Shown here: one piece after another, positions 44,279 through 52,603 of the stretch | How the letters are laid out: every line of letters begins with the position of its first letter | How positions within the stretch are numbered: position 1 is the first letter of the stretch | Origin: an uncultured Candidatus Melainabacteria bacterium | GTDB lineage: Bacteria; Cyanobacteriota; Vampirovibrionia; Gastranaerophilales; Gastranaerophilaceae | Assembly: GCA_934692665.1 (NCBI GenBank) | Contig: CAKUUG010000007.1 | Coordinates: 1-54,019, forward strand | Direction: 5' to 3' | DNA length: 54,019 nt | Position numbers and translations under genes: made by a program | Notes under the pieces: model-generated | Databases searched by the model: none | The model's input: only the letters and a program-made list of their open reading frames with translations | What the model was told of the DNA's origin: nothing

Positions 44279-44843
44279 TTTTTAGCCAATTTAATACTTT
44301 ATTTAGAGATTTTGACCTGTGAGAAACAGAAGCTTTTTCTTCTTTTGACAGTTGTGCCATACCTTTTTGTTTTTCATTTACAAAAAATATAGGGTCATAT
44401 CCAAAACCGCCTTCTCCTTTTTCTTCTTCTAAAATTGAACCTAGGCATTCTTGTTGAGTTTTGAATATAATATTTGCATTTTTATCCAATAAAACCATTG
44501 CACAGACAAATTTTGCACTTCTATTTTGTCTACCTTTCATATTAAACAATAATTTTTCAATGCGTTTTTTAGGGGTGGTTTCATATCTGGCTGAATAAAT
44601 CCCCGGTTCGCCGTTCAGTGCTTCGACACAAAGCCCTGAATCATCTGCCAAAAACAACTCACCACCGCCCAGCAAAGCTGCTGCTTTTGCTTTGCATAGT
44701 GCGTTAGATAAAAAATCGTCACCATCCTCAACAGGGTTAAATTCACCTTTAGGCAAGACGAATTCAACATCAAAATCTTTTGCAATAAGATTTATTTCTT
44801 CGACTTTGTGCGGATTTGAAGTAGCAAGTGTAATTTTTAGCAT
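44262..44843 (-). CDS. rdgB: XTP/dITP diphosphatase (Ham1 family)
   Basis: Hydrolyses non-canonical purine triphosphates such as dITP and XTP to keep them out of nucleic acids (193 aa). Motifs are LATSNPHKVEEI at the N-terminus, FLADDSGLCVEALNGEPGIYSARY, GEGGFGYDPIF and the C-terminal SHRSKSLNK. Its ATG follows immediately after the uppS stop. Confidence 0.96.
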   Translation of the reverse strand: MLKITLATSNPHKVEEINLIAKDFDVEFVLPKGEFNPVEDGDDFLSNALCKAKAAALLGGGELFLADDSGLCVEALNGEPGIYSARYETTPKKRIEKLLFNMKGRQNRSAKFVCAMVLLDKNANIIFKTQQECLGSILEEEKGEGGFGYDPIFFVNEKQKGMAQLSKEEKASVSHRSKSLNKVLNWLKNEYKN

Positions 44844-45569
44844 TTATTTACCCCACCTTCTTTGTCTTTTGTTGAATTCGTCAACAGCAATCATCAGTTG
44901 TCTTTTATCAAAATCCGGCCAAAAAACATCAGTAACATACAGTTCACTGTACGCAATTTGCCACAAAAGGTAATTGCTTATTCTTTTTTCTCCACTTGTT
45001 CTAATAAGCAAATCGGGGTCCGGAAGATTGTATGTATACAAATTTTTTGAAACAGTTTCTTCTTTGATGTCATCAGCAGAAATTCCTGATTTTATTATGT
45101 TTTTTATAGCATAAACGATTTCATCTCTTGAGCCATAATTTATTGCAACAGTAAGGACTACGCCTGTATTTTCTTTTGTTTTTTCTTTTGATTTTTCAAT
45201 TATGTTTTGCAAATTTTGATTTAATTGAGACAAATTGCCGATAAAATTCATTTTTACATTATTTTTATTTAACTCATCCAATTCGCAAAGCAGAGTAGAA
45301 GCCAACAAATCCATCAAAAAGTCAACTTCTTCTTTTTTTCTGTTCCAATTTTCCGTAGAAAATGCATATAGTGTAAGATATTTTATGCCCAAATCATCAC
45401 ACGCTCTAGTTGTTTTTTTGAGTGCTTCAACACCTTTTTTGTGCCCCATCATAGATGGAAGAAATCTTTCTTTTGCCCAGCGGCGGTTTCCATCCATTAT
45501 TATTGCAATGTGTTTTAGGTTGTTGTCTTTTATTGTTTCTATTATTTCTTTTTCATTTAATTCAGACAT
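44844..45569 (-). CDS. uppS: Undecaprenyl diphosphate synthase
   Basis: Cis-prenyltransferase that builds the C55 lipid carrier for peptidoglycan, LPS and glycan export (241 aa). Asp26 in IMDGNRRWAK binds the diphosphate; LTLYAFSTENWNR and DLLIRTSGEKRISNYLLWQ are canonical. AAAGGA precedes the ATG. Its place between GT-C paralogs 2 and 3 links carrier supply to undecaprenyl-phosphate-dependent glycosylation (inference). Confidence 0.97.
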   Translation of the reverse strand: MSELNEKEIIETIKDNNLKHIAIIMDGNRRWAKERFLPSMMGHKKGVEALKKTTRACDDLGIKYLTLYAFSTENWNRKKEEVDFLMDLLASTLLCELDELNKNNVKMNFIGNLSQLNQNLQNIIEKSKEKTKENTGVVLTVAINYGSRDEIVYAIKNIIKSGISADDIKEETVSKNLYTYNLPDPDLLIRTSGEKRISNYLLWQIAYSELYVTDVFWPDFDKRQLMIAVDEFNKRQRRWGK

Positions 45570-45596
45570 TTTATTTTCCTTTTTGTATAATTAATT

Positions 45597-47075
45597 TTAT
45601 CTTGAAAAAGTTTCGTTGTCATTTTTTCTGTATTTTATTGCATAAATCCAAAGACAAATTTTTTCATTTGCTTCAAGAGGTATAAATTGTACTGTGTAGT
45701 TTTTTCCGACAAAATCAATTTCGCCTGTTTTTTCATTAAATTTTCGAAGCGGGTTTTTTACTTCATGACGAGTAAACGCAGTTGTCGTAAGCAAAATTGA
45801 ATTTTCGTCAATATATTTATAAAATTCATCCGGATTCAATAATTCAGTATTGAATCTTATGTGGCTTCGCATACTTTCGTACGAAAATCTATTTTGGTTG
45901 AATATATCATAGATTTTTACTTTGTTTTTCAAATACGGAAGTGCACTCGGAGCAATATCTGACCAAGGATCCAGACAGAACAACTTTGCATTTTTTAATT
46001 TTTCATTTTTTAAGATTTCTATTGCAATCTGTTTTGATGTTGAATTGTTTATTGTTGTCATTTTTGAATCAATAAACAAACTCCCTTTGAACATAAAACA
46101 TAGAAGGATTATAAAAAACAATATATCAAGGACTTTTGGGATTTTGTTTTCACGTCGCAAAATCCAAAAAGCAACAATAAAGTAAAAGTAAAAATAAAAA
46201 TAATGCCAAAAATTTCCGCTATAAAATACAGCAAATAATACAACCATTGAAAAATAGCTAAACAACAAAAACAAAAGAGTTTTTTTGTTGTTTTTAAAAC
46301 TAAAAATAACAAAAACAATAGCACATATATCAACACTTATCCTCAATACACTCATCAAAACAGATTGCACAGGATATTGAGGAATAAAAAACACAGGGTG
46401 CAAAATATACCCAAAAAAATCCCTCAAAAACGCCATTTCAGGCATTTGTTTCAAAAAATCCGAATTAGGTTCAAAAACTTGAATCATTACAATTAAAATA
46501 TTTAATAGAAAAATAAGCAAAAGCTTTCTGAAGTTTTTTGTTTTGAGCGATTCAAACAAAAATATAACACTCAAATAAAAAGCCCCAATAAACGCCATAA
46601 CAGAAGTATTCATAGCAAGACACAAAAACAAAAGATATCGAAAAGGTTTTTTGAATCTGATTTTATAATAAGCCAAAGCCAAAAAGATAAACAAAATCCC
46701 GATACTGTAACATCTTGCAATAACGCCCCACAAAAACAAAAAAGGCACAGAAAAAGTTATTAAAAATTTTTCAATTTTTGAAAAAGGCGCTCTTTTCCAA
46801 AGAATATATATAGCAAAAGTTGAAATCAAAGTGTTTATTATTTGCATAGAATAGGGATAGAATAAATTCAATTTCGCAAAAGGAAATATAATCAAATTCC
46901 AAACAAACATGTGACATTCTAATTTCATCAAATCAAGATACTCAAACAAATTGCAATTTTGAGAAATAAGCCACGCTCTAGCTTCATCCCAAAAAGGAAT
47001 GTGATTGAAATCCAAAAACAAACACAAAATCAAGTATACAAACGCAAAAATAAAAGCGATTTTTTTATTTTTCAT
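45597..47075 (-). CDS. GT-C-type membrane glycosyltransferase, paralog 2
   Basis: A 492-aa polytopic protein homologous along its length to the neighbours. The first loop has IPFWDEARAW (Asp30-Glu31). GVIARCYSIGILF and NTSVMAFIGAFYL follow in the membrane part. The C-terminal domain from about 345 has LFCLDPWSDIAPSALPYLK and LLNPDEFYKYID, closest to paralog 3. It overlaps paralog 1 by 11 bp and has AGGAG 9 nt before its ATG. Its 27-bp gap to uppS suggests one transcript. Confidence 0.75.
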   Translation of the reverse strand: MKNKKIAFIFAFVYLILCLFLDFNHIPFWDEARAWLISQNCNLFEYLDLMKLECHMFVWNLIIFPFAKLNLFYPYSMQIINTLISTFAIYILWKRAPFSKIEKFLITFSVPFLFLWGVIARCYSIGILFIFLALAYYKIRFKKPFRYLLFLCLAMNTSVMAFIGAFYLSVIFLFESLKTKNFRKLLLIFLLNILIVMIQVFEPNSDFLKQMPEMAFLRDFFGYILHPVFFIPQYPVQSVLMSVLRISVDICAIVFVIFSFKNNKKTLLFLLFSYFSMVVLFAVFYSGNFWHYFYFYFYFIVAFWILRRENKIPKVLDILFFIILLCFMFKGSLFIDSKMTTINNSTSKQIAIEILKNEKLKNAKLFCLDPWSDIAPSALPYLKNKVKIYDIFNQNRFSYESMRSHIRFNTELLNPDEFYKYIDENSILLTTTAFTRHEVKNPLRKFNEKTGEIDFVGKNYTVQFIPLEANEKICLWIYAIKYRKNDNETFSR

Positions 47076-48519
47076 TGCAGTATGCTCCTATTTCATAAAT
47101 TGCAAATTCACTTTTTTTATCTTCCAGCCTTAAAGAAAATTTTATTGTACAGTATTCACCCTTGTAATAATGGGTTTTTGGATATTGCGTATCAGATGTT
47201 TGAATCATGGAAGCAATTAAATAATTCTTTTTATTTTTATCTAAATTTTTCACAAATTCATCGGGATTCAAGGGCATTCTTTTTGATTTGAATGTCATTT
47301 TTAGGGCATCAAAACCACTTCTTTCAAAACCCTGCATATTGTATACGTTTATGTTTTCTTTTTTCAAATACGGCAAAATGCCGACTACAGACCTATAAAA
47401 ATCAAAACAGAAGTATTTTTTTTCATTGTTTTTGTCAAATTCCAGAATATCTTTTACGATTTTTGGATATTCTGAAGTGTTTAAAACATAAACTTTACCG
47501 TCTTTCAAAATTGAATAAGGATTCAAAAGTAAAAACAAAACAAAAATAAAAAATATCTTCAAAATCTTTGTTTCTTTGATTTTTTCATAGCCCAGCCAAA
47601 TAGCAACTACATAATTAATAAAATAAAAATAATAATGCCAGCTAGCCCCAATATATATTTTGCAAAACAAAAAAGTAAGTAAAAAACTGCTTGTTAAAAA
47701 ATAAAATAAAGAAATTTTTGATTTTTTAAAAAATACAACTAAACTCATCCAAAACAAACAAAATACCGAACTTTTGAATAAAATTTTTGGTAAGGTTTCA
47801 AAATGAAAATTCAAAAAAGGATAAAAAACATAAGAAAAAAGATTTTTTAAAAATTCATCTACAAGAGTATCTTTGTTTAGTATGTCAGGATTTTTAACAA
47901 AAGAAAATTGTACAACGAAAAACAAAAGCGTTAACAAAAAAATAGAAAAAATGCCAAAAAAGTCTTTTTTTGAGATATTTTTTTCTTTAAAAATTTTATA
48001 AACAAATATAGTAAAAAAGCAAAAAGCACTAATCATGCCTATTGCTGTCGTGTTCATTAAAAAAAACAATAAAAAAGAATAAAGTATTGGACGGTTTTTG
48101 TTTAAAAAATATGTACACAAAAATATTAATAATATAGTTAAACCGTAAGGTCTTGCAACAATCATAAAATAAGAAAAAACAGGATAAGAAAAAATAAAAA
48201 GCGTTTTTTCTATAGTATTAAAAGGTGATTTAAACCAAAAAAATAAAACCATTGCAAAAGATATGCAATAACTTATAGCCAGCATTGGATATGGATAAAA
48301 TTTCGCACAAGAAAAAGGCTTTAAAATCAAATACCACAAAATAGGATGACCTTCTACTCTTGTTAAATACAAAATTTCTTTAAAATTCAATCCGGAAATA
48401 AAAAAGCTGTGAGCTTCATCAAAAAAAGGTGTTCTGTTTATTGCAACAAAAAAAGTTAAAATAGCAAAAACAAAGAAAATCAAGATATTTAATTTTTTTT
48501 TGATACAGTTATACAACAT
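47065..48519 (-). CDS. GT-C-type membrane glycosyltransferase, paralog 1
   Basis: A 484-aa polytopic protein and first gene of the series. TPFFDEAHSF (Asp34-Glu35) is the GT-C acidic pair; GHPILWYLILKPFS and ARPYGLTILL match the paralogs. The C-terminal domain from about 348 carries YFCFDFYRS in place of the paralogs' LDxWSD, and MPLNPDEFVKNLDK. It may therefore use a different acceptor. No Shine-Dalgarno; an extended -10 lies 6 nt before the ATG. It is divergent from a PadR regulator by 37 bp. Confidence 0.75.
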   Translation of the reverse strand: MLYNCIKKKLNILIFFVFAILTFFVAINRTPFFDEAHSFFISGLNFKEILYLTRVEGHPILWYLILKPFSCAKFYPYPMLAISYCISFAMVLFFWFKSPFNTIEKTLFIFSYPVFSYFMIVARPYGLTILLIFLCTYFLNKNRPILYSFLLFFLMNTTAIGMISAFCFFTIFVYKIFKEKNISKKDFFGIFSIFLLTLLFFVVQFSFVKNPDILNKDTLVDEFLKNLFSYVFYPFLNFHFETLPKILFKSSVFCLFWMSLVVFFKKSKISLFYFLTSSFLLTFLFCKIYIGASWHYYFYFINYVVAIWLGYEKIKETKILKIFFIFVLFLLLNPYSILKDGKVYVLNTSEYPKIVKDILEFDKNNEKKYFCFDFYRSVVGILPYLKKENINVYNMQGFERSGFDALKMTFKSKRMPLNPDEFVKNLDKNKKNYLIASMIQTSDTQYPKTHYYKGEYCTIKFSLRLEDKKSEFAIYEIGAYCNEK

Positions 48520-48525
48520 ATTTTT

Positions 48526-48534
48526 AATATATCA
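48526..48534 (-). promoter_or_regulatory. Extended -10 (TGaTATATT) for the leaderless GT-C operon
   Basis: On the minus strand TG-A-TATATT ends 6 nt before the ATG at 48519, mirroring the element for the divergent PadR gene. No Shine-Dalgarno. Confidence 0.5.
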
Positions 48535-48541
48535 AAAGTTA

Positions 48542-48550
48542 TGCTAATAT
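48542..48550 (+). promoter_or_regulatory. Extended -10 (TGcTAATAT) for the leaderless padR-like gene
   Basis: TG-C-TAATAT ends 6 nt before the ATG at 48557, with no Shine-Dalgarno. It faces the divergent promoter of the GT-C operon only a few bases away, so one bound regulator could affect both. Confidence 0.5.
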
Positions 48551-48556
48551 AAAAAT

Positions 48557-49048
48557 ATGATAGAAATTGTAATATTATATATTTTAAGCAAATACGATGC
48601 AACAATATACAGATTGTCAAAAATAATTGATGAGTATTTTTTTGCATATTTAAAATCAAGTACAGGCACAATCAGTCCCGCTTTGAAACGTCTTGAAAAA
48701 CTCAATTGTGTTGATTTTGAAGAAAGTATGACAAAAGGCGGAATGCTCTCAAAAACATACTCAATTACTCCAACAGGCAAAAAACACCTCACAGAACAGC
48801 TCTTGACACTAAAAGAACCGAATCCGTATCATGTATTAAATACAGTAAAAATTGCGATATATTGCAGTGACAGTTTGAGTGTCAATGAAATAGTAGAATT
48901 CAAAGAAAATCTGATATCAATTCTTGAAATACTCAAAATAAAAATCGAAAAAGGTACAAGCAGCGAATATGTTTCTTTAAACGAAATTCAAAAACAAACA
49001 ATCAAAATTACAATGACTGAAATAGAAAGCCTAATCAAACTTCTATGA
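48557..49048 (+). CDS. PadR-like winged-helix regulator
   Basis: A 163-aa DNA-binding protein. The winged HTH covers about residues 1-80, with the PadR-type pattern YDATIYRLSKII, SSTGTISPALKRLEKLNCVDFEE and the wing KTYSITPTGKKHL. A C-terminal helical part (about 95-163) probably mediates dimerisation. It is divergent from the GT-C operon by 37 bp, which it may control, and overlaps the DUF512 gene by 4 nt (ATGA), suggesting coupled translation. The effector is unknown. Confidence 0.82.
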   Translation: MIEIVILYILSKYDATIYRLSKIIDEYFFAYLKSSTGTISPALKRLEKLNCVDFEESMTKGGMLSKTYSITPTGKKHLTEQLLTLKEPNPYHVLNTVKIAIYCSDSLSVNEIVEFKENLISILEILKIKIEKGTSSEYVSLNEIQKQTIKITMTEIESLIKLL

Positions 49049-50358
49049 AATGTAAAAATTTAATTCTTGTTGAAGATGTAGAAAAAAACTCAATAGCAAA
49101 TGAATTAGGCATCAAAAAAGGTGACAAAATACTATCAATTAATTCAACTATTCCAAAAGACATTATTGAATACAGTTATTTAATTAATGACGAAGAAATT
49201 AATTTGCTCGTTGAACACGAAAACAATGAACTTGAAGAATATGAAATAGAAAAAGATTTTGATGAAGATTTGGGCATTACATTTTCTAGTGCAGTTTTCG
49301 ACAATATAAAAAGATGTCAAAATCGTTGTATCTTCTGTTTTGTTGACCAACAACCAAAAGGGCTTAGAGAATCGCTTTATGTAAAAGACGATGACTGGAG
49401 ATTGTCGTATATTCAGGGTACTTATGTTACATTGACCAACTTCAAAGAAGAAGACTGGCAAAGAATAGAACAATACCATATTTCACCCCTTTTTGTTTCT
49501 ATTCATACAACAAACCCTGAATTAAGATGCACAATGACTAGAAACAAAAATGCAAAAAATATAATCGAACAATTAAAACGTTTCAAAAAAATCAAAACAA
49601 AACTCCATGCGCAAATCGTCCTTTGTCCTGATTATAATGATGGAAAAGAATTAAAAAGAACTTTAGAAGACTTGAAACAATTTAAGTCAATTTTAAAATC
49701 TATCGCAATAGTTCCGGTTGGAATCTCTAAATTTAGACAAGAAAAATTTAAAAGAGTAGACAAAAAAATCGCAACCGAAACAATAAAAATCGTAGAAGAT
49801 TTTAATAGAGATATAAAAAAACAGATAGCAATGGCATCTGATGAATTTTTTGTTCTAGCAGGTATAGAAGTACCTGAAAAAAAATATTATGGGGATTTTT
49901 TGCAAATAGAAGACGGCGTTGGTTCAATAAGGCTGTTAAAAGATAGCTTCAAAAAATGCAAGAAAAAATTCAAAAAAAGAATAAAAAACAAAACAAAAAT
50001 CACCATTGCAACAGCAAGCACAGCTTATAAAATATTTAAAGAATTTCAAAAAGAAATAAATATTGAAAATCTGGAATTTGAAGTTTTAGAAGTTAAGAAC
50101 AATTTCTTTGGAAAAGATATTAATGTTGCAGGGCTTATTGTTGCAAGCGACATCATAGAAACAATAAAAAACAAAAAAATAGAACACCTGATTTTGCCTG
50201 CAGTTATGCTCAAAAAAAACGGGGATGACTATGAAGATGTGTTTTTAGATGGAAAAACGCTAAAAGATATTCAAAACACAGACAAAAATATGCAGATTCA
50301 TATTCAAAAAAATTATTACTCGTTCGAAGAAATATTAAAAATTGTAAATAATTTATAG
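49045..50358 (+). CDS. PDZ/radical-SAM-like DUF512 Fe-S protein
   Basis: A 437-aa protein. Residues about 1-75 resemble a PDZ domain (SIANELGIKKGDKILSINS). A radical-SAM-type cluster motif C91-x3-C95-x2-C98 sits in RCQNRCIFCFVDQQPKGLR. GTYVTLTNF and SIHTTNPELRCTM continue the barrel; the rest is the DUF512 region with IVASDIIETIK and AVMLKKNGDDYEDVFLDG. This architecture is that of the putative Fe-S oxidoreductase conserved in cyanobacteria and many Firmicutes. Its reaction is not established. It is translationally coupled to the PadR-like gene. Confidence 0.9.
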   Translation: MKCKNLILVEDVEKNSIANELGIKKGDKILSINSTIPKDIIEYSYLINDEEINLLVEHENNELEEYEIEKDFDEDLGITFSSAVFDNIKRCQNRCIFCFVDQQPKGLRESLYVKDDDWRLSYIQGTYVTLTNFKEEDWQRIEQYHISPLFVSIHTTNPELRCTMTRNKNAKNIIEQLKRFKKIKTKLHAQIVLCPDYNDGKELKRTLEDLKQFKSILKSIAIVPVGISKFRQEKFKRVDKKIATETIKIVEDFNRDIKKQIAMASDEFFVLAGIEVPEKKYYGDFLQIEDGVGSIRLLKDSFKKCKKKFKKRIKNKTKITIATASTAYKIFKEFQKEINIENLEFEVLEVKNNFFGKDINVAGLIVASDIIETIKNKKIEHLILPAVMLKKNGDDYEDVFLDGKTLKDIQNTDKNMQIHIQKNYYSFEEILKIVNNL

Positions 50359-50392
50359 CTTTTTAGCAATGTTTTCTCCAAAAAATACTTAA

Positions 50393-50417
50393 ATAATATA
50401 TACGAGAGATATATTAT
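50393..50417 (+). promoter_or_regulatory. Perfect 9-bp inverted repeat next to Shine-Dalgarno
   Basis: ATAATATAT (50393-50401) and ATATATTAT (50409-50417) are perfect complements around the 7-nt ACGAGAG. The Shine-Dalgarno AGGAGA begins at 50419. Same architecture as 39412-39440. Confidence 0.65.
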
Positions 50418-50429
50418 CAGGAGAAAATT

Positions 50430-50504
50430 ATGAAAGTCATTAAATTTATCGGAAAAATTATTAAAACAGTAAACGAATATGATAAAAAATATCGTTTAGC
50501 TTAA
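50430..50504 (+). CDS. 24-residue micropeptide ORF
   Basis: MKVIKFIGKIIKTVNEYDKK followed by YRLA: 24 codons, basic, with an amphipathic helical pattern in residues 1-15. AGGAGA lies 5-6 nt before the ATG, one of the best ribosome-binding sites in the region, directly after a perfect inverted repeat. It could be a genuine small membrane-binding peptide or a leader peptide controlling the large downstream gene, which starts 41 bp later. Small size keeps confidence moderate. Confidence 0.5.
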   Translation: MKVIKFIGKIIKTVNEYDKKYRLA

Positions 50505-50545
50505 TTTTGTAGCAATTTTTAGTTGTTTTTGGGTTTTATATAAAT

Positions 50546-52603
50546 ATGGAAAACATTTCATCAATACAAAATTCATACACAGTTTCACCTGAATTGCAAA
50601 AAAGAAAACAGGATCAGGAAAACTTCACTGCTTTAGATAGAGAAAAATTAAAGCAGGATACAGTCAATTTAGCAAACAAAACAATTGAAAATGCTAATGA
50701 AAATTGGCTGTTTAAAAAAATGAAAGATTTTGGTGTAAAAGAACCCAAAAAACTATTAAAATCCGTTTTGTATACTACAATCACAGTTGTTGGCCTTGGG
50801 GCCATAGGGAACAAACTGTCCTCTCCAACTTTCAATTTAGGTAACAAAGTTGATGATGTTTTATTAAAAGATGGGGGCATTTTAAACAAAATATATATGC
50901 CTATTTCGAATTTATTCAAAAAAGGCAAGACTACTCTGTCTGAAATACCAAAACACTCAAAAACCCTACAAGACATACAAGAAACAGTAAAAACTCGTCC
51001 GGCAAAAATAAAATGTACACAGGCAAGAGGCTATGAACGTGGCCCTGTTGGTATTTTTATTGCGACACTAAACGATATTTTTGGCAATGTAAAAAACAAC
51101 TTTGCAGGAAAATTTAGTGGCCAAGCCGGAGAAGTTGAATTTAATAAATCTCTAAAAAAACTCGTCGGGGATGATGCTGCTGTAACAAAACTTCTTGATG
51201 CAATGAACCCCAATTCTTCTGTTAATACACAAGAATTTTATGTTGAATTAACTCAAAAAATAGTTGCCAATGCAAAAAAAGTAGATCCGTCTATTGCAAA
51301 CAAAAGTACCGGAGAAATTCTTGAATTATTACGTAAAAACGGACTAAAAGGCAAAGGTCTTGATGTATCTGATTTTATTAACTTAGAAATGAAATCAGAC
51401 TCTATATTTACAAAACCAATTGCCAGTTGGTGGCCTGTAAACTTCGTTAATAAAGCAGGAAAGAAAGTTTTCGGTGAAAAATTCAGCTTCTGCCAAGGTA
51501 ACTTATTTGATTCATTAATAAAATTCAATGCAATCAATGGTTCAGGCGCAAAAACACTTCCGGGCAAGTTTATTCAAAAAGCAGTTACTTTGCCAACAGA
51601 ATGTATTTCAAACTTTGTAAACGACAAATCAGGTATGGGTCTTTTACTTGCAAAAGGTCTTATTGATACATATAATACCGCACAAGATGCTCCAAAAGAG
51701 AAAAAAGCAAAAACTGTCGCAAACGACTTTGCAACACAGGTTCTCCACTGGGCTCTTGCAATGCCAATCTCTTATGCAGTACTTTACAAAGGTATTGGCA
51801 GCATGAAAAACTTGCAAGGTTCGACTTTTATAACCAAAGGCTTGAAACAAGTCGGAAAATTCTTCGGTATGGGACTTGATAGTTGGGTAAAAGAAAACGG
51901 CCAATGGGTATTTAAACAAAATACAAATAAAGTCACAGGCTTCTTGGGTGGTGCATTAAGATTTTTCGGAATGATGTTTGTAATGAGTCCTCTTATTTCT
52001 AAACAAATTTCAAAAGTAACAAACAAAGTCTTTGGAAAACCATACAACAAAGCCGAAGAAGAACAAAAAAAGAGACAAGAAGAACAAATGAAGCAAATTA
52101 TTCCTGAATTGGGAATTTCGCAAGAAGAATTAATAAAAAAATTACAAAATAATCCGCAAGCGGCAAATAGAATCCAAACTGACCCAAAATTAATTGCGGA
52201 AATTCAAAAAAATCCAAAAGCATTGGTTGATATATTGGATGGCAAAGACATCTCAAATCCACAAGTCAAAAATAATCCTCAAAACAATGGCTCAAAAAAT
52301 GTAAATGACTACCAAATCAGCCAAGCAAATATGAATTTGCTAAACAAAAGAAGAACTTTAACTTCTAATCCAAATACAATTTCAACTCCAACTTCATCTG
52401 CGACAGCAAAATCAAAAGAACCAAATAAAGCAACGTCCGAAGCTCAAAACAAAACAAAATCCAGAGATACAGCAACATATATTCCTTCATCCGCTCCGGC
52501 ACCTACTCCAACAACTACGTTGTCAAACGAGCAGTACAATGAATATACATCTCAAATGTCCAGAGCTGACAAAATTTTGGCAAAAGCGGAAAAATATATT
52601 TAG
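50546..52603 (+). CDS. Large hypothetical protein with hydrophobic segments
   Basis: A 685-aa protein that I do not recognise. It has a polar N-terminus (residues 1-70), a hydrophobic segment near 78-97 (SVLYTTITVVGLGAIGNKL), a long middle region with TQARGYERGPVG, and two further hydrophobic stretches near 394-412 and 472-495. A Gln/Lys-rich helical region near 505-575 has the motif LQNNPQAANRIQ. A Ser/Thr/Pro-rich tail with APAPTPTTT precedes a final helix ADKILAKAEKYI. No classical signal peptide and no Shine-Dalgarno. The layout suggests a membrane-associated structural protein. Its stop interlocks with the convergent matrixin gene. Confidence 0.8.
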   Translation: MENISSIQNSYTVSPELQKRKQDQENFTALDREKLKQDTVNLANKTIENANENWLFKKMKDFGVKEPKKLLKSVLYTTITVVGLGAIGNKLSSPTFNLGNKVDDVLLKDGGILNKIYMPISNLFKKGKTTLSEIPKHSKTLQDIQETVKTRPAKIKCTQARGYERGPVGIFIATLNDIFGNVKNNFAGKFSGQAGEVEFNKSLKKLVGDDAAVTKLLDAMNPNSSVNTQEFYVELTQKIVANAKKVDPSIANKSTGEILELLRKNGLKGKGLDVSDFINLEMKSDSIFTKPIASWWPVNFVNKAGKKVFGEKFSFCQGNLFDSLIKFNAINGSGAKTLPGKFIQKAVTLPTECISNFVNDKSGMGLLLAKGLIDTYNTAQDAPKEKKAKTVANDFATQVLHWALAMPISYAVLYKGIGSMKNLQGSTFITKGLKQVGKFFGMGLDSWVKENGQWVFKQNTNKVTGFLGGALRFFGMMFVMSPLISKQISKVTNKVFGKPYNKAEEEQKKRQEEQMKQIIPELGISQEELIKKLQNNPQAANRIQTDPKLIAEIQKNPKALVDILDGKDISNPQVKNNPQNNGSKNVNDYQISQANMNLLNKRRTLTSNPNTISTPTSSATAKSKEPNKATSEAQNKTKSRDTATYIPSSAPAPTPTTTLSNEQYNEYTSQMSRADKILAKAEKYI

